Notes under the pieces: generated by a model
Seen by the model: only the letters and a program-made list of their open reading frames with translations
What the model was told of the DNA's origin: nothing
Database searches by the model: none
Translations under genes and position numbers: made by a program
Shown here: in pieces, positions 1-7,886 of the stretch
Layout of the letters: each line of letters begins with the position of its first letter
Position numbering within the stretch: position 1 is the stretch's first letter
Source: Comamonadaceae bacterium
GTDB lineage: Bacteria; Pseudomonadota; Gammaproteobacteria; Burkholderiales; Burkholderiaceae_C
Length of the DNA stretch: 26,580 bases
Assembly: GCA_947374505.1 (NCBI GenBank)
Contig: CANCCE010000010.1
Span: 1-26,580 of the forward strand
Reading direction: 5' to 3'

Positions 1-956
1 AAGACGATCTGCGAGATGTTGACCATCTTGGTGAGCGACGCCATGGCGATCGGATTTGCCGCTTGAGCGGTGTCGTAATAAAAGCGGCGGATCTCGTTCA
101 TCACGTTTTCGCCGGTGAAGCCGCGTTGCTTGATGGGCGGAAAGGACACCGCTTGAATCGCGAAGCGCTCGGTCAAGGCGGTCAGCGATCCGCCGCCATG
201 CGAGAAGATGAAGTTGATGTCTTTGCAGCGCATCGAAGTGCCTGAAAAAATCAAGCTGGCGATGGTGCGGGTGGTGTCGGTGCCGTACTCGATGATCACC
301 GAGGGCACGCCGGTGCTCAGGTTGCGGCAGCAGGCCGGCTCGTTCGGATGGGTGTAGGCGGTGGCCTTGCGCCGGTGCAGTTCGTCCATCACCGGGGCAA
401 ATGCTTTGTCGCCCAGGAACTTGTCGCCGTAGCTGGTCATGAAGGCCACGCCGTCGGCTTTGAGCACATCAAAAGCGTACGCAATTTCTTTCAGGGTTTC
501 GTCCACATGCGGCATCGGCAATAGTGCGAACACACCAAACCGACCCGGGTACTGGTCTGCCAACTTGCGCGCGTATTCGTTTGACGCGCGTGCCACGGCA
601 GCCGCCTCGGCTGGCGGCAAAAACCCGACCGCCGGCAGTGTCGGTGAAGTCATCGAGGTGGCGATACCCGCCTTGTCCATGTCGTCCAAGGAGCGCTGCG
701 GCGTCCAGTCGGACACAGGCGGTGAGTCGAGCTTGGATTTTTTGAGGGCGGTTACCCACTCTGGCGGGGAGATATGGTGGTGCACATCAATCCGGTACGG
801 TTGGGCTGGCATGCCCAAGTTTGCGCAGCCGCTGCTGGCAAGAGCGCCCGCTGTCCCAATAGCGCCCATGGCGCCTAGAAAACTGCGTCGCGAGGCCAAA
901 AGGTTGAGCCCTGTGTGGCAACCGCATTGGCTGCCGAGTCCGTGATAGTTGTCCAT
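1..956 (-). CDS. Amidohydrolase family protein with Tat-type leader (3' end cut by window edge)
   Basis: A metal-dependent amidohydrolase of the amidohydrolase-2/ACMSD-like superfamily, which hydrolyses or decarboxylates small aromatic or lactone substrates; the substrate here is unknown. About 318 residues are visible before the left edge. The frame reads through DVHHHISPPEW near residue 58 (the metal-binding HxH of the barrel's first strand), then THPNEP and FSHGGGSLTAL, which fit later metal and active-site positions. The N-terminus carries SRRSFLGAMGAIG near residues 24-36, a twin-arginine motif followed by a short hydrophobic stretch and ASSGC, so export, possibly as a lipoprotein, is inferred. 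The ATG start at 956 is the first in frame that includes the leader; no strong Shine-Dalgarno is seen. The next gene upstream on the same strand is the CoA-transferase, 115 bases away, so co-transcription is uncertain. Confidence 0.8.
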   Translation of the reverse strand, partial: MDNYHGLGSQCGCHTGLNLLASRRSFLGAMGAIGTAGALASSGCANLGMPAQPYRIDVHHHISPPEWVTALKKSKLDSPPVSDWTPQRSLDDMDKAGIATSMTSPTLPAVGFLPPAEAAAVARASNEYARKLADQYPGRFGVFALLPMPHVDETLKEIAYAFDVLKADGVAFMTSYGDKFLGDKAFAPVMDELHRRKATAYTHPNEPACCRNLSTGVPSVIIEYGTDTTRTIASLIFSGTSMRCKDINFIFSHGGGSLTALTERFAIQAVSFPPIKQRGFTGENVMNEIRRFYYDTAQAANPIAMASLTKMVNISQIV

Positions 957-1071
957 TGAGCATCCAAAACATGAATATAAACCAACATGACGTTAGCATT
1001 CATTGGGAATATTCACTACCGATTTGAATGATTTCTCATGGTGGTTTTCCCTTGCTTTGCTGCTCTTCAGC

Positions 1072-2625
1072 CTAGACGACTTGCAATTCTTGAACTTCTG
1101 CTCGCCGCTGATGGGCTGGCACTTTCTCCCTCAGCATCGACCCGGTTTCTCGGTAGCGCACGTGCCATGACAGGGCTTCTTCAAGCACGTGCGGCGTGTG
1201 ACCTCCACCATGGCCGGCACGCTCGACGTAATCGGTGAGCATTTGTCGGTAGGGCTCAGCGGTGCAGCGTTCAATGATCAAGCGGGCCCTTTCGCGGGGT
1301 GCCAATCCACGCAAGTCGGCCAATCCAATTTCGGTGACGATGATGTCGACGTCATGCTCAGTGTGGTCGACGTGGGAGACCATCGGCACAATGCTTGAAA
1401 TCGTTCCCCCCTTGGCGGTTGATTTGGTCGCAAAAATTGAGAGGTACGCATTTCTAGCGAAGTCGCCCGAACCACCGATGCCGTTCATCATGTGCGTGCC
1501 CATGATATGTGTTGAATTCACGTTGCCGTAAATATCCGCCTCCATGGCGGTGTTGATCGCAATGATGCCCAAGCGGCGAATGATCTCGGGATGGTTGCTG
1601 ACCTCTTGGGGGCGCAGCACCAACCGGTCTTTGTAGGTGTCTATTTTGCTGAACACCTCGCGGCTTTTGGGGGCAGACAAGGTGATGGATGAGCCCGACG
1701 CAAAGTCCAGTTTGCCGGCATCCAACAAGTTGAACGTCGAGTCTTGCAAGACTTCGGAGTACATCGTCAGGTGCTTGAAGGGGCTGTCAATGAAGCCCTC
1801 CATGATGGCGTTGGCAATGGTGCCAATGCCGGCCTGCATCGGCAGCAGGCTTTCGGTGAGTCGGCCTTGCGTGATTTCTTGGCTGAAAAATTTCACCAGG
1901 TGCGCGGCAATAGCGGCGGTGTCTTCATCTGCCGGAAGAATCGTCGATGGGCTGTCGAGTTTTTCGGTGATCACGATGGCCACAATTTTCTCGGGCGGAA
2001 TGTCAATGGTTGTCGTGCCGATGCGGTCACGCACGGACACCAGTGGCATCGGTTCGCGCTGAGGACGGTGCTTGGGAATAAAGATGTCGTGCAGTCCTTC
2101 CAAGCTCTGTGACTGCGTCAAATTGATTTCAACAATCACCTTATCGGCGAGGATGGCAAAGCTGGCGCTGTTGCCCACGGAGGTGGTGGGCACAATGCCG
2201 CCCGCCTGGGTGATGGAGACCGCTTCGATGATGGCTATGTCGATGGGTGCGATCTGCCGTGTGCGCAACATCTCAACGGTTTCAGACAGGTGTTGATCGA
2301 CATACATCACCTCGCCGCGGTTGATTGCCGCGCGCAGTACCGGGTCGGCTTGAAAGGGCATGCGGCGTGCTAGAACGCCGGCCTCGGTGAGTGTCTTGTC
2401 GACATCTCCGCCCAATGAGGCGCCGGTCATCAGGGTGATCTTCATCTTGTCGTGTCGCGCCCTTTCAGCCAGCGCCAAGGGCACCGCCTTGGCGTCTCCG
2501 GCCCGGGTGAAACCACTCATGCCAATCGTCATGCCGTCCTGGATCCACTGCGCCGCTGCCTCGGGCGTGGTGACCAGCGCCCGGAGCGAAGGAAGGCGAA
2601 TTCGGTCGTTGAGTTTCTCGTTCAT
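1072..2625 (-). CDS. Acetyl-CoA hydrolase / succinyl-CoA:acetate CoA-transferase family protein
   Basis: A 517-residue class I CoA-transferase of the Ach1/Cat1/AarC/YgfH family, which moves CoA between acetate and succinyl-CoA or hydrolyses acetyl-CoA in the cytoplasm. Length fits the family (about 500 residues). Visible marks are the N-terminal GMTIGMSGFTRAGDAKAVP, the central GIGTIANAIMEGF, the MYSEVLQD segment whose Glu291 is in the expected place for the catalytic glutamate that forms the CoA thioester, and the glycine-rich MNGIGGSGDFARN near residue 380. The ATG at 2625 has AAGGA eight bases upstream. It follows the bestrophin gene by 31 bases on the same strand, suggesting one transcript. 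The exact acceptor acid cannot be read from sequence; succinate/acetate is the family default. Confidence 0.9.
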   Translation of the reverse strand: MNEKLNDRIRLPSLRALVTTPEAAAQWIQDGMTIGMSGFTRAGDAKAVPLALAERARHDKMKITLMTGASLGGDVDKTLTEAGVLARRMPFQADPVLRAAINRGEVMYVDQHLSETVEMLRTRQIAPIDIAIIEAVSITQAGGIVPTTSVGNSASFAILADKVIVEINLTQSQSLEGLHDIFIPKHRPQREPMPLVSVRDRIGTTTIDIPPEKIVAIVITEKLDSPSTILPADEDTAAIAAHLVKFFSQEITQGRLTESLLPMQAGIGTIANAIMEGFIDSPFKHLTMYSEVLQDSTFNLLDAGKLDFASGSSITLSAPKSREVFSKIDTYKDRLVLRPQEVSNHPEIIRRLGIIAINTAMEADIYGNVNSTHIMGTHMMNGIGGSGDFARNAYLSIFATKSTAKGGTISSIVPMVSHVDHTEHDVDIIVTEIGLADLRGLAPRERARLIIERCTAEPYRQMLTDYVERAGHGGGHTPHVLEEALSWHVRYRETGSMLREKVPAHQRRAEVQELQVV

Positions 2626-2656
2626 GGGCTTGTTCCTTGGGGGTGAATGGTCGCCA

Positions 2657-3598
2657 TCACGTCAGGCAATAGTCGATGGGCAGCAGAGGTTCGGGAATGT
2701 CTGTATCGCCGATAGATTCGCGCACATTGATTTCAATGGCGCGGCATATGGCGGTCAAGGGCAGGTCGTTGGCGCTGGTGCCAAAGGGCTCTTCAATTTC
2801 ATCGCCCAGTGCGTCCAGGCCAAAAAATGTGTAGGCGACTATGGCGACGACAAAGGGCGTCATGAAGCCGAGTGTGTCGACCAGTCCAAAGGGCAGCAAG
2901 AAGCAGTAGAGGTACGCAGTGCGGTGCAAAAGCAGCGTGTATGAAAAGGGAATCGGTGTGCTTTTGATGCGCTCGCAACTGGCTGAGGCGGCCGTCATGG
3001 CGCACAGTGTGGCGTCGATAGAAACGCTGATACACGCGTCAATGCGACCTTCTTTCAAGCAATTTCCTAAATCTTCACCCATCCGCATCATCAAAAAATC
3101 AGGCTTGTTGGACGAACCTTGCATCTGCGCCCACTCGGCGGGTAGCAGCAGACTTTGCACCTCGGGCATGTCTTTCTCGTCGCGCAACAGGTGGCGTAAG
3201 GCATGTGCGAAGGCAATCGCACGCATCAACATCCGCACGCGCACGTCTTGCAAGCCCAAACTGGCCTTGGCGGGCACGTGTGCTGCAATGTAGTTTTGAC
3301 ATTGACGCGACAAGTTACGACTGCGCAGCAGCAATTCGCCCCATAGTTTTCGGCCTTCCCAAAACCGGTCATAGGCCGCTGTGTTTCTAAAGCCCAAGAA
3401 AATAGCGATAGGCAAACCGATCAGCGAAAACGGGATGGTGGTCAGGGTGATCTTGACGGAGAAAAGATCACCGTGTGTGAATGTCACCACAATCGCGATC
3501 AGCGTCGTGGCGAGCAAGGACGGCAGAATCCTCGGCAAGATGGAGCCGCGCAACAACAGAAAAATTTTCAGCCCGGATGGGCGGTCTCTGACGATCAT
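2657..3598 (-). CDS. Bestrophin family ion channel (YneE/UPF0187)
   Basis: An inner-membrane protein of the bacterial bestrophin family, which forms pentameric ion channels; the Klebsiella relative conducts cations. Markers are the N-terminal MIVRDRPSGLKI, which matches the usual start of the family, the hydrophobic segment around TIPFSLIGLPIAIFLGFRNT, the following AYDRFWEGRKLWGEL, and the C-terminal PIPFSYTLLLHRTAYLYC and GDEIEEPFGTSANDLPL. I place the start at the ATG at 3598 (313 residues); an in-frame GTG at 3628 would add ten residues. The gene diverges from hpaR across a perfect inverted repeat and precedes the CoA-transferase by 31 bases, so both may be under the same regulator. The transported ion is unknown. 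Confidence 0.85.
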   Translation of the reverse strand: MIVRDRPSGLKIFLLLRGSILPRILPSLLATTLIAIVVTFTHGDLFSVKITLTTIPFSLIGLPIAIFLGFRNTAAYDRFWEGRKLWGELLLRSRNLSRQCQNYIAAHVPAKASLGLQDVRVRMLMRAIAFAHALRHLLRDEKDMPEVQSLLLPAEWAQMQGSSNKPDFLMMRMGEDLGNCLKEGRIDACISVSIDATLCAMTAASASCERIKSTPIPFSYTLLLHRTAYLYCFLLPFGLVDTLGFMTPFVVAIVAYTFFGLDALGDEIEEPFGTSANDLPLTAICRAIEINVRESIGDTDIPEPLLPIDYCLT

Positions 3599-3650
3599 GC
3601 CGAGTGCCCTGCGAAGGGCTGAAAGCACTGTGAGTTTACTAACATCGCAG

Positions 3651-3684
3651 CATTCTACTCACTAATATGTTAGTGAGTAGAATG
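3651..3684. promoter_or_regulatory. Perfect 15-base inverted repeat, probable MarR/HpaR operator with divergent -10 elements
   Basis: CATTCTACTCACTAA, four bases, then its exact reverse complement. The outer parts of both arms contain TAGAAT (3678-3683 on plus, 3652-3657 on minus), five of six bases of a sigma-70 -10 element, pointing outward to hpaR and to bestrophin. No good -35 is visible. A regulator bound here would cover both start regions. That HpaR binds it is inferred from position and symmetry. Confidence 0.7.
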
Positions 3685-3688
3685 GCTT

Positions 3689-3694
3689 AAGGAG
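3689..3694 (+). promoter_or_regulatory. Shine-Dalgarno that fixes the TTG start of hpaR
   Basis: AAGGAG ends six bases before the TTG at 3701. No in-frame ATG is nearby until 3763, which would remove the conserved LPQRLLKARE segment, so the TTG start is preferred. Confidence 0.7.
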
Positions 3695-3700
3695 CTTCAA

Positions 3701-4183
3701 TTGAAACCACGGATCAGTTATCGGAATCTGCCGCAGCGGCTTTTAAAAGCACGCGAAAGCCTCATGTCGCATTTCCGTCCGATTCTCAACCGATTTGGGC
3801 TGACAGAGCAGCAATGGAGAATCTTGCGGCTGCTTGACGAAAACGAGCAACTCGAACCTCGTGAACTGTGCGATTTTTGCCAGATCCACAGCGCCAGCAT
3901 GGCCGGAATGTTGGCGCGCATGGAAGATGCCGCACTGATTCAGCGCAGTCGGGTGGAGGGCGACCTTCGGCGCGTGTCGGTTCGGCTGGCGCCCAAGGGG
4001 GACCAGCTTGTCAGTGAGATGGCGCCCTTGATTGATCGACAGTACGTGTTGATTGAAGACGCGCTGGGTCACGACCTCTTGGAGAACCTGTTCAATTCCC
4101 TTGAGACGTTCATCGGGGCGCAAAACTGTGTCGTTCAACACATCGAGTTGCCTGCACTGACCGCCCACAAGAGCGAAAACTAG
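3701..4183 (+). CDS. hpaR: MarR-family regulator, HpaR type
   Basis: A 160-residue winged-helix DNA-binding protein of the HpaR branch of the MarR family. HpaR represses homoprotocatechuate degradation operons in enterobacteria and responds to aromatic acids. The segment LPQRLLKARESLMSHFRPILN and GLTEQQWRILRLL are typical of HpaR, followed by the recognition region ELCDFCQIHSASMAGMLARM and the wing RVEGDLRRVSVRLAPKG. The start is TTG with a strong AAGGAG. No hpa catabolic genes are in the window, so the name describes the protein family, not its regulon. It is divergent from bestrophin across a long inverted repeat, which suggests self-regulation and control of the bestrophin/CoA-transferase genes. 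Its stop codon overlaps that of the opposing gene. Confidence 0.88.
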   Translation: MKPRISYRNLPQRLLKARESLMSHFRPILNRFGLTEQQWRILRLLDENEQLEPRELCDFCQIHSASMAGMLARMEDAALIQRSRVEGDLRRVSVRLAPKGDQLVSEMAPLIDRQYVLIEDALGHDLLENLFNSLETFIGAQNCVVQHIELPALTAHKSEN

Positions 4184-4602
4184 TGGCCTGACAAGACGTC
4201 ATTCACGCGTTTTTCTAAATCGTGGCCTGTGTACTGGGTCAAGTCACTGGCAATGGACGTCAGTACCCTTTTTTCAGACTCATGGCTCAGATGCGGCCTG
4301 AGCTCACCGAGCATCGGGCTGGTCGCGATCAGCACCAGTACGTGACAGCGCTGTTCCGCCACCCCTTTGTTGAGGTAATCGGCCAGTTCGCGGGCAAAGT
4401 TGGCGCGCTCTTTGGCGTGCGCTTCTGTCTGCGGCTCAAACTGCGTTCCAGCGTGACCGGTTCGACCGTGTCCTTTTGTGCCTTGCAGGCTGGGGTGTGG
4501 GTGGGTAAAGTCGACGAGCTCTTTGAGGGCGTGATGCGTGGCATCACGCTCAAAGCATCGTGCATGTTCGGCATCGGTGATCAAAACCCAAGTTTTTTTC
4601 AT
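4180..4602 (-). CDS. Host attachment / baeRF-like small protein
   Basis: A 140-residue protein resembling the 'protein required for attachment to host cells' family (COG5622), which has an eRF1-domain-like fold; its biochemical role is not established. Recognisable parts are the first strand KKTWVLITDAEHARCFE, the HPHPSLQG loop, a His/Gly-rich stretch, FARELADYLNKG, and the C-terminal VLVLIATSPMLGELRPHLS followed by DLTQYTGHDLEKRV. I choose the ATG at 4602 because it begins the conserved strand; an in-frame upstream start at 4674 would add 24 unrelated residues and run into the feo promoter region. The gene converges on hpaR with overlapping stops and diverges from feoA. It is probably a cytoplasmic protein despite the family name. 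Confidence 0.75.
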   Translation of the reverse strand: MKKTWVLITDAEHARCFERDATHHALKELVDFTHPHPSLQGTKGHGRTGHAGTQFEPQTEAHAKERANFARELADYLNKGVAEQRCHVLVLIATSPMLGELRPHLSHESEKRVLTSIASDLTQYTGHDLEKRVNDVLSGH

Positions 4603-4694
4603 GGTGTGCAATTCGTTGCTTTTAGTTAAATGAATCTGACTAAAGACTTTGCAGCGATTTATTGCGAAACGCAAGCTGAGCAGTCAGCCTTACA

Positions 4695-4713
4695 AATAAG
4701 AATCATTCCCGTT
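4695..4713 (+). promoter_or_regulatory. Candidate Fur box upstream of feoAB
   Basis: AATAAGAATCATTCCCGTT carries the AGAATCATT core often found in Fur-binding sites; the right half is degenerate. It sits directly upstream of a TACAAT -10-like hexamer at 4714-4719, and so would cover the promoter spacer, as expected for iron repression of a ferrous iron transporter. No clear -35 is seen. Confidence 0.55.
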
Positions 4714-4768
4714 TACAATGGTTCGGCATCGCAGGAAAAGAGCACCACAACAGGCATTCCATCGAATC

Positions 4769-5017
4769 ATGAATCTTGCAGAAGCTCCACTGAACACGAC
4801 ATGGCGGGTTCTTCGACTTTCCCCCACACAAGCGTCCCCTGAACAGGCGAGCCAGTTGGAGGAAGTTGGTTTCCTGCCTGGTGAATTGGTGTCCGTGTTG
4901 GCGCATGGATTTCCCGGTCAAGACCCTTTGGTTGTGCGCGTGGGTCTGTCCACCTTTGCCTTGCGACGCGACGAAGCCTTGAGTGTTCTGCTGGAAACGA
5001 AAGACGCGGATGCGTGA
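4769..5017 (+). CDS. feoA: Ferrous iron transport protein A
   Basis: An 82-residue SH3-like FeoA protein, a small cytoplasmic partner needed for full FeoB activity. The order LNTTWRVLRL, QASQLEEVGFLPGELVSVLAH, PLVVRVGLSTFALRRDEALSVLL matches the family pattern of a leading beta-strand, an (L/V)GxxPG turn and a final xLxxxEAxxVxV strand. I start at the ATG at 4769, which gives the usual FeoA length; an ATG at 4718 lies within the putative -10 element and would add 17 residues without homology. The stop overlaps the start of feoB by eight bases, so translation is probably coupled. Expression is likely iron-repressed through the site at 4695-4713. Confidence 0.88.
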   Translation: MNLAEAPLNTTWRVLRLSPTQASPEQASQLEEVGFLPGELVSVLAHGFPGQDPLVVRVGLSTFALRRDEALSVLLETKDADA

Positions 5018-6908
5018 AGTCAAAGTGCACCTGCACCCCACTGGCCCTTTGGTGGCCTTGGTGGGCAACCCGAACTGCGGTAAAACGACGCTGTTTAATC
5101 TGCTCACAGGAAGCCACCAAAAAGTGGCCAACTACGCCGGCGTGACGGTTGAACGAAAAGAGGGAAAAGTCCATTTAGCCAACGGTAAATTCATTCGCCT
5201 CCTGGACTTGCCCGGCACGTACAGTCTTTACCCACGATCGCAAGACGAACGCGTGACCTGTGACGTGCTCGCTGGCCGGGCCACCGGCGAAAAACGGCCT
5301 GATCTGGTGGCATGCGTGGTGGATGCCACCAACTTGCGCCGCAATTTACGCTTGGTGTTGGCCGTCAAACGACTGGGTATTCCGGCGGTGGTGGTGCTCA
5401 ATATGTCAGATGTTGCTGAGCGTCGCGGCTTGACGATCGATGCTGCAGCACTGTCCGCAGAACTGGGCTTGCCCGTGGTGACCAGCGTGGGCGTGAAAAC
5501 GGCTGGCGCTGAAGCGCTGCTAGCTTGGCTTGCGCAAGAAGGCTGGCGTGAACAGACACTCAACTTCGAGCCAAGCGCGGGTGTCGACAACGAGTCTCAG
5601 CAAACCGGCGCTGACCACCAAGTGGTGCAGGGCATCTTGAAACGTCTCAACTTGGATCAACTCGTCCCCGATGTTTTCACCGACCGTCTTGACCGGGTGT
5701 TGTTGCACCCGGTGGTCGGGCCGATGATCTTGACCGTGGTCTTGTTCCTTATTTTTCAAGCGCTGTTCAGCTGGGCCACGGCCCCCATGGAGATCATCAA
5801 GGGCATCACGGAATGGTGTGCGAACTTAGCGCTGGCTGGGTTGCCAGACGCCTGGTGGAGAAGCCTGTTGATTGACGGTGTGATAGCCGGTCTGGGCGGC
5901 ATCGTGGTGTTTTTGCCGCAAATTTTGATTCTCTTTTTCTTCATTTTGATATTGGAAGAAACCGGCTATTTGCCGCGAGCCGCTTTCTTGCTGGACCGCA
6001 TCATGGGCTCGGTGGGCTTGTCGGGTCGATCTTTCATCCCGCTGCTGTCAAGCTTTGCCTGTGCCATTCCCGGCATCATGGCTGCCCGCACCATCCCGAA
6101 TGCACGCGACAGGATGGTCACCATCTTGATTGCGCCATTGATGACGTGCTCGGCACGGTTACCGGTCTACACGCTGCTGATCTCAGCTTTCATTCCCAAT
6201 ATACGCGTTTGGGGCGGCTTGGCGCTGCAAGGCTTGGTGATGTTTGCGCTTTATTTGGCCGGTATTGTGGGGGCCATGGCTGTGGCATGGTTGCTCAAAA
6301 TCATGACCAGCAGTGGTCGGCTGGTTCGTCCCTTGATGATGGAGCTGCCGACGTACCATCTGCCCACATTTCGCAACATTGCCATCGGCTTGTGGCAACG
6401 CGTGAAAATTTTCATGCGACGCGTTGGTGGCATCATTCTGGTGCTGACCATTGCCTTGTGGTTCTTGGCCAGCTTTCCATCGCCGCCTGAGGGCGCCACC
6501 CGACAAGCGATTGAGTACAGCATGGCTGGCATGCTGGGTCATTGGCTGGCCATGGTGTTCGAACCCATCGGCTTTAATTGGCAAATCAGCTTGGCCCTGG
6601 TGCCCGGCATGGCGGCACGTGAAGTGGTGGTCAGCGCGCTCGGCACCGTCTACGCCCTGTCGTCAGCGGGTGAACACACGGCGGAAATGATCACGCCCAT
6701 CATTGCGCAGCAGTGGAGCACGGCAACAGCACTGTCGCTGCTCACCTGGTTTGTATTCGCGCCGCAATGCCTGTCAACACTGGCGACCATCAAACGAGAA
6801 ACTGGAGGATGGCGCATGCCGCTGATCACCGCTGGCTATCTGTTTGCCTTGGCCTACGGCGCTTCATTTGTCGTTTACCGCTGCGCTGTTTGGGCGGGTT
6901 TGGGTTGA
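5010..6908 (+). CDS. feoB: Ferrous iron transporter B (GTPase-permease)
   Basis: A 632-residue inner-membrane Fe(II) transporter. The N-terminal G domain shows G1 GNPNCGKTT (residues 19-27), G3 DLPG (66-69) and G4 NMSD (131-134). A helical linker follows, and from about residue 230 a polytopic membrane domain with the two Gate repeats, including CSARLPVYTLLISAF and GMAAREVVVSALGTVY, the first with the conserved cysteine. It is shorter than the 773-residue E. coli protein, as is common outside enterobacteria. I use the ATG at 5010 because it immediately precedes the G domain and overlaps the feoA stop; a GTG at 4983 is in frame but unlikely. No feoC follows: the next gene converges five bases beyond the stop. 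Confidence 0.96.
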   Translation: MREVKVHLHPTGPLVALVGNPNCGKTTLFNLLTGSHQKVANYAGVTVERKEGKVHLANGKFIRLLDLPGTYSLYPRSQDERVTCDVLAGRATGEKRPDLVACVVDATNLRRNLRLVLAVKRLGIPAVVVLNMSDVAERRGLTIDAAALSAELGLPVVTSVGVKTAGAEALLAWLAQEGWREQTLNFEPSAGVDNESQQTGADHQVVQGILKRLNLDQLVPDVFTDRLDRVLLHPVVGPMILTVVLFLIFQALFSWATAPMEIIKGITEWCANLALAGLPDAWWRSLLIDGVIAGLGGIVVFLPQILILFFFILILEETGYLPRAAFLLDRIMGSVGLSGRSFIPLLSSFACAIPGIMAARTIPNARDRMVTILIAPLMTCSARLPVYTLLISAFIPNIRVWGGLALQGLVMFALYLAGIVGAMAVAWLLKIMTSSGRLVRPLMMELPTYHLPTFRNIAIGLWQRVKIFMRRVGGIILVLTIALWFLASFPSPPEGATRQAIEYSMAGMLGHWLAMVFEPIGFNWQISLALVPGMAAREVVVSALGTVYALSSAGEHTAEMITPIIAQQWSTATALSLLTWFVFAPQCLSTLATIKRETGGWRMPLITAGYLFALAYGASFVVYRCAVWAGLG

Positions 6909-6913
6909 ATGAT

Positions 6914-7729
6914 TCAAGGCTTCACAGGAACTGGTGGCGCCAAGACCGCACCTTCAATCTGGTGCTTTTTCAAGGCTTTGGCGACGAAGCCTGACGACTT
7001 CATGTCTTCGACAAAACGCTGCAGGTAAATGCGCGCTTCGGCGTTGCGGGTTTTTGGCAAGCCCATGGCTTGTTCGATCACCATGAAGCGGCCGGGCAAC
7101 AGCCGCAGATTGGGCAGGCGCTTGGCATCCATTTCCAGCTGTTGCTTCACGCCGGCCGCAACGTCTAACTTTTGATCCAGAAAAAAATCGACCGTGGTGG
7201 GCGATGTGGGTGCGCGCATGATCTGCGCATTTTTGATGTCACGGGTTAAAAATAAATCGTAAGCACTTCCCTTACCGACAGCGATGCGGGTGCCTGCTCG
7301 GTCAACCTCTTCATTTCGCGTTAAAGCTGAGTCTTGACGAACCAGATAACTGCCTTCAATCAAGACGTAGGGCGCGGTGAACGCGATGTCTTTGCCGCGC
7401 ACCGGATCGATGGCAAAAAATCCAATGTCGGCTTTGTCCTGACTCAGCGCATCGACTGATTTTCCAGCGGCGTCAAAAACAACCAACTCAAGGGGCAGCC
7501 CCAGCCGCTTGGCCAGTTCAGTGGCCAAGTCAACCGACACGCCCTCAGCTTGTCCGGCAGCATTTTTCTTGGCCAGAATCGGATTACCCAAATTGATCGA
7601 GGCACGCAGGGTCCCTGAGGGGGCAAAAAATGATGCCACCTGCGCATGGCTTGGCGGCGCCACGAGAACTCCGCCCAAGAGGGCAAGCGCCGCCACCCAA
7701 GACCAGAAGGAACGCAAAAATGTTGGCAT
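6914..7729 (-). CDS. Periplasmic solute-binding protein, family 3 (amino-acid type)
   Basis: A periplasmic type-2 solute-binding protein of the SBP_bac_3 group, usually the receptor of polar amino-acid ABC importers. A Sec signal peptide is visible (SFWSWVAALALLGGVLVAPPSHA, cut before Q). The mature part follows the family layout: LRASINLGNPILA, VSVDLATELAKRLGLPLELV, KADIGFFAIDPVRGKDIAFTAPYVLIEGSYLV, then the second lobe with IAVGKGSAYDLFL. Three in-frame ATGs lie at 7741, 7735 and 7729; only the last has a Shine-Dalgarno-like GGGGA at good spacing, so I use it. No permease or ATPase gene adjoins it, so it is an orphan receptor. It converges with feoB. The ligand cannot be read from sequence. 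Confidence 0.88.
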   Translation of the reverse strand: MPTFLRSFWSWVAALALLGGVLVAPPSHAQVASFFAPSGTLRASINLGNPILAKKNAAGQAEGVSVDLATELAKRLGLPLELVVFDAAGKSVDALSQDKADIGFFAIDPVRGKDIAFTAPYVLIEGSYLVRQDSALTRNEEVDRAGTRIAVGKGSAYDLFLTRDIKNAQIMRAPTSPTTVDFFLDQKLDVAAGVKQQLEMDAKRLPNLRLLPGRFMVIEQAMGLPKTRNAEARIYLQRFVEDMKSSGFVAKALKKHQIEGAVLAPPVPVKP

Positions 7730-7886
7730 GACCATCCCCATTTATAAAAGGGCTAGTTTCTCAGGGAAAAGGCAGGTGTGACGAAAAGACTTTTGACGAA
7801 CTACTGTGGAAACCCCTAGTCTCGTTTCAGCAGAACCCATTTAGGATTCGTTGCGGAATTTAATACTATTTATTTGGAGTCATCTC

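Noticed and set aside
439..945. 168-residue plus-strand open frame at the left end.
   Set aside because: The minus strand here encodes the amidohydrolase with HHH, THPNEP and FSHGGG motifs; the plus frame has no domain.
7742..7886. Strong divergent promoters between the binding protein and the hydrolase.
   Set aside because: TTGACG near 7790 and TATAAA on the minus strand exist, but neither has a partner hexamer at good spacing.
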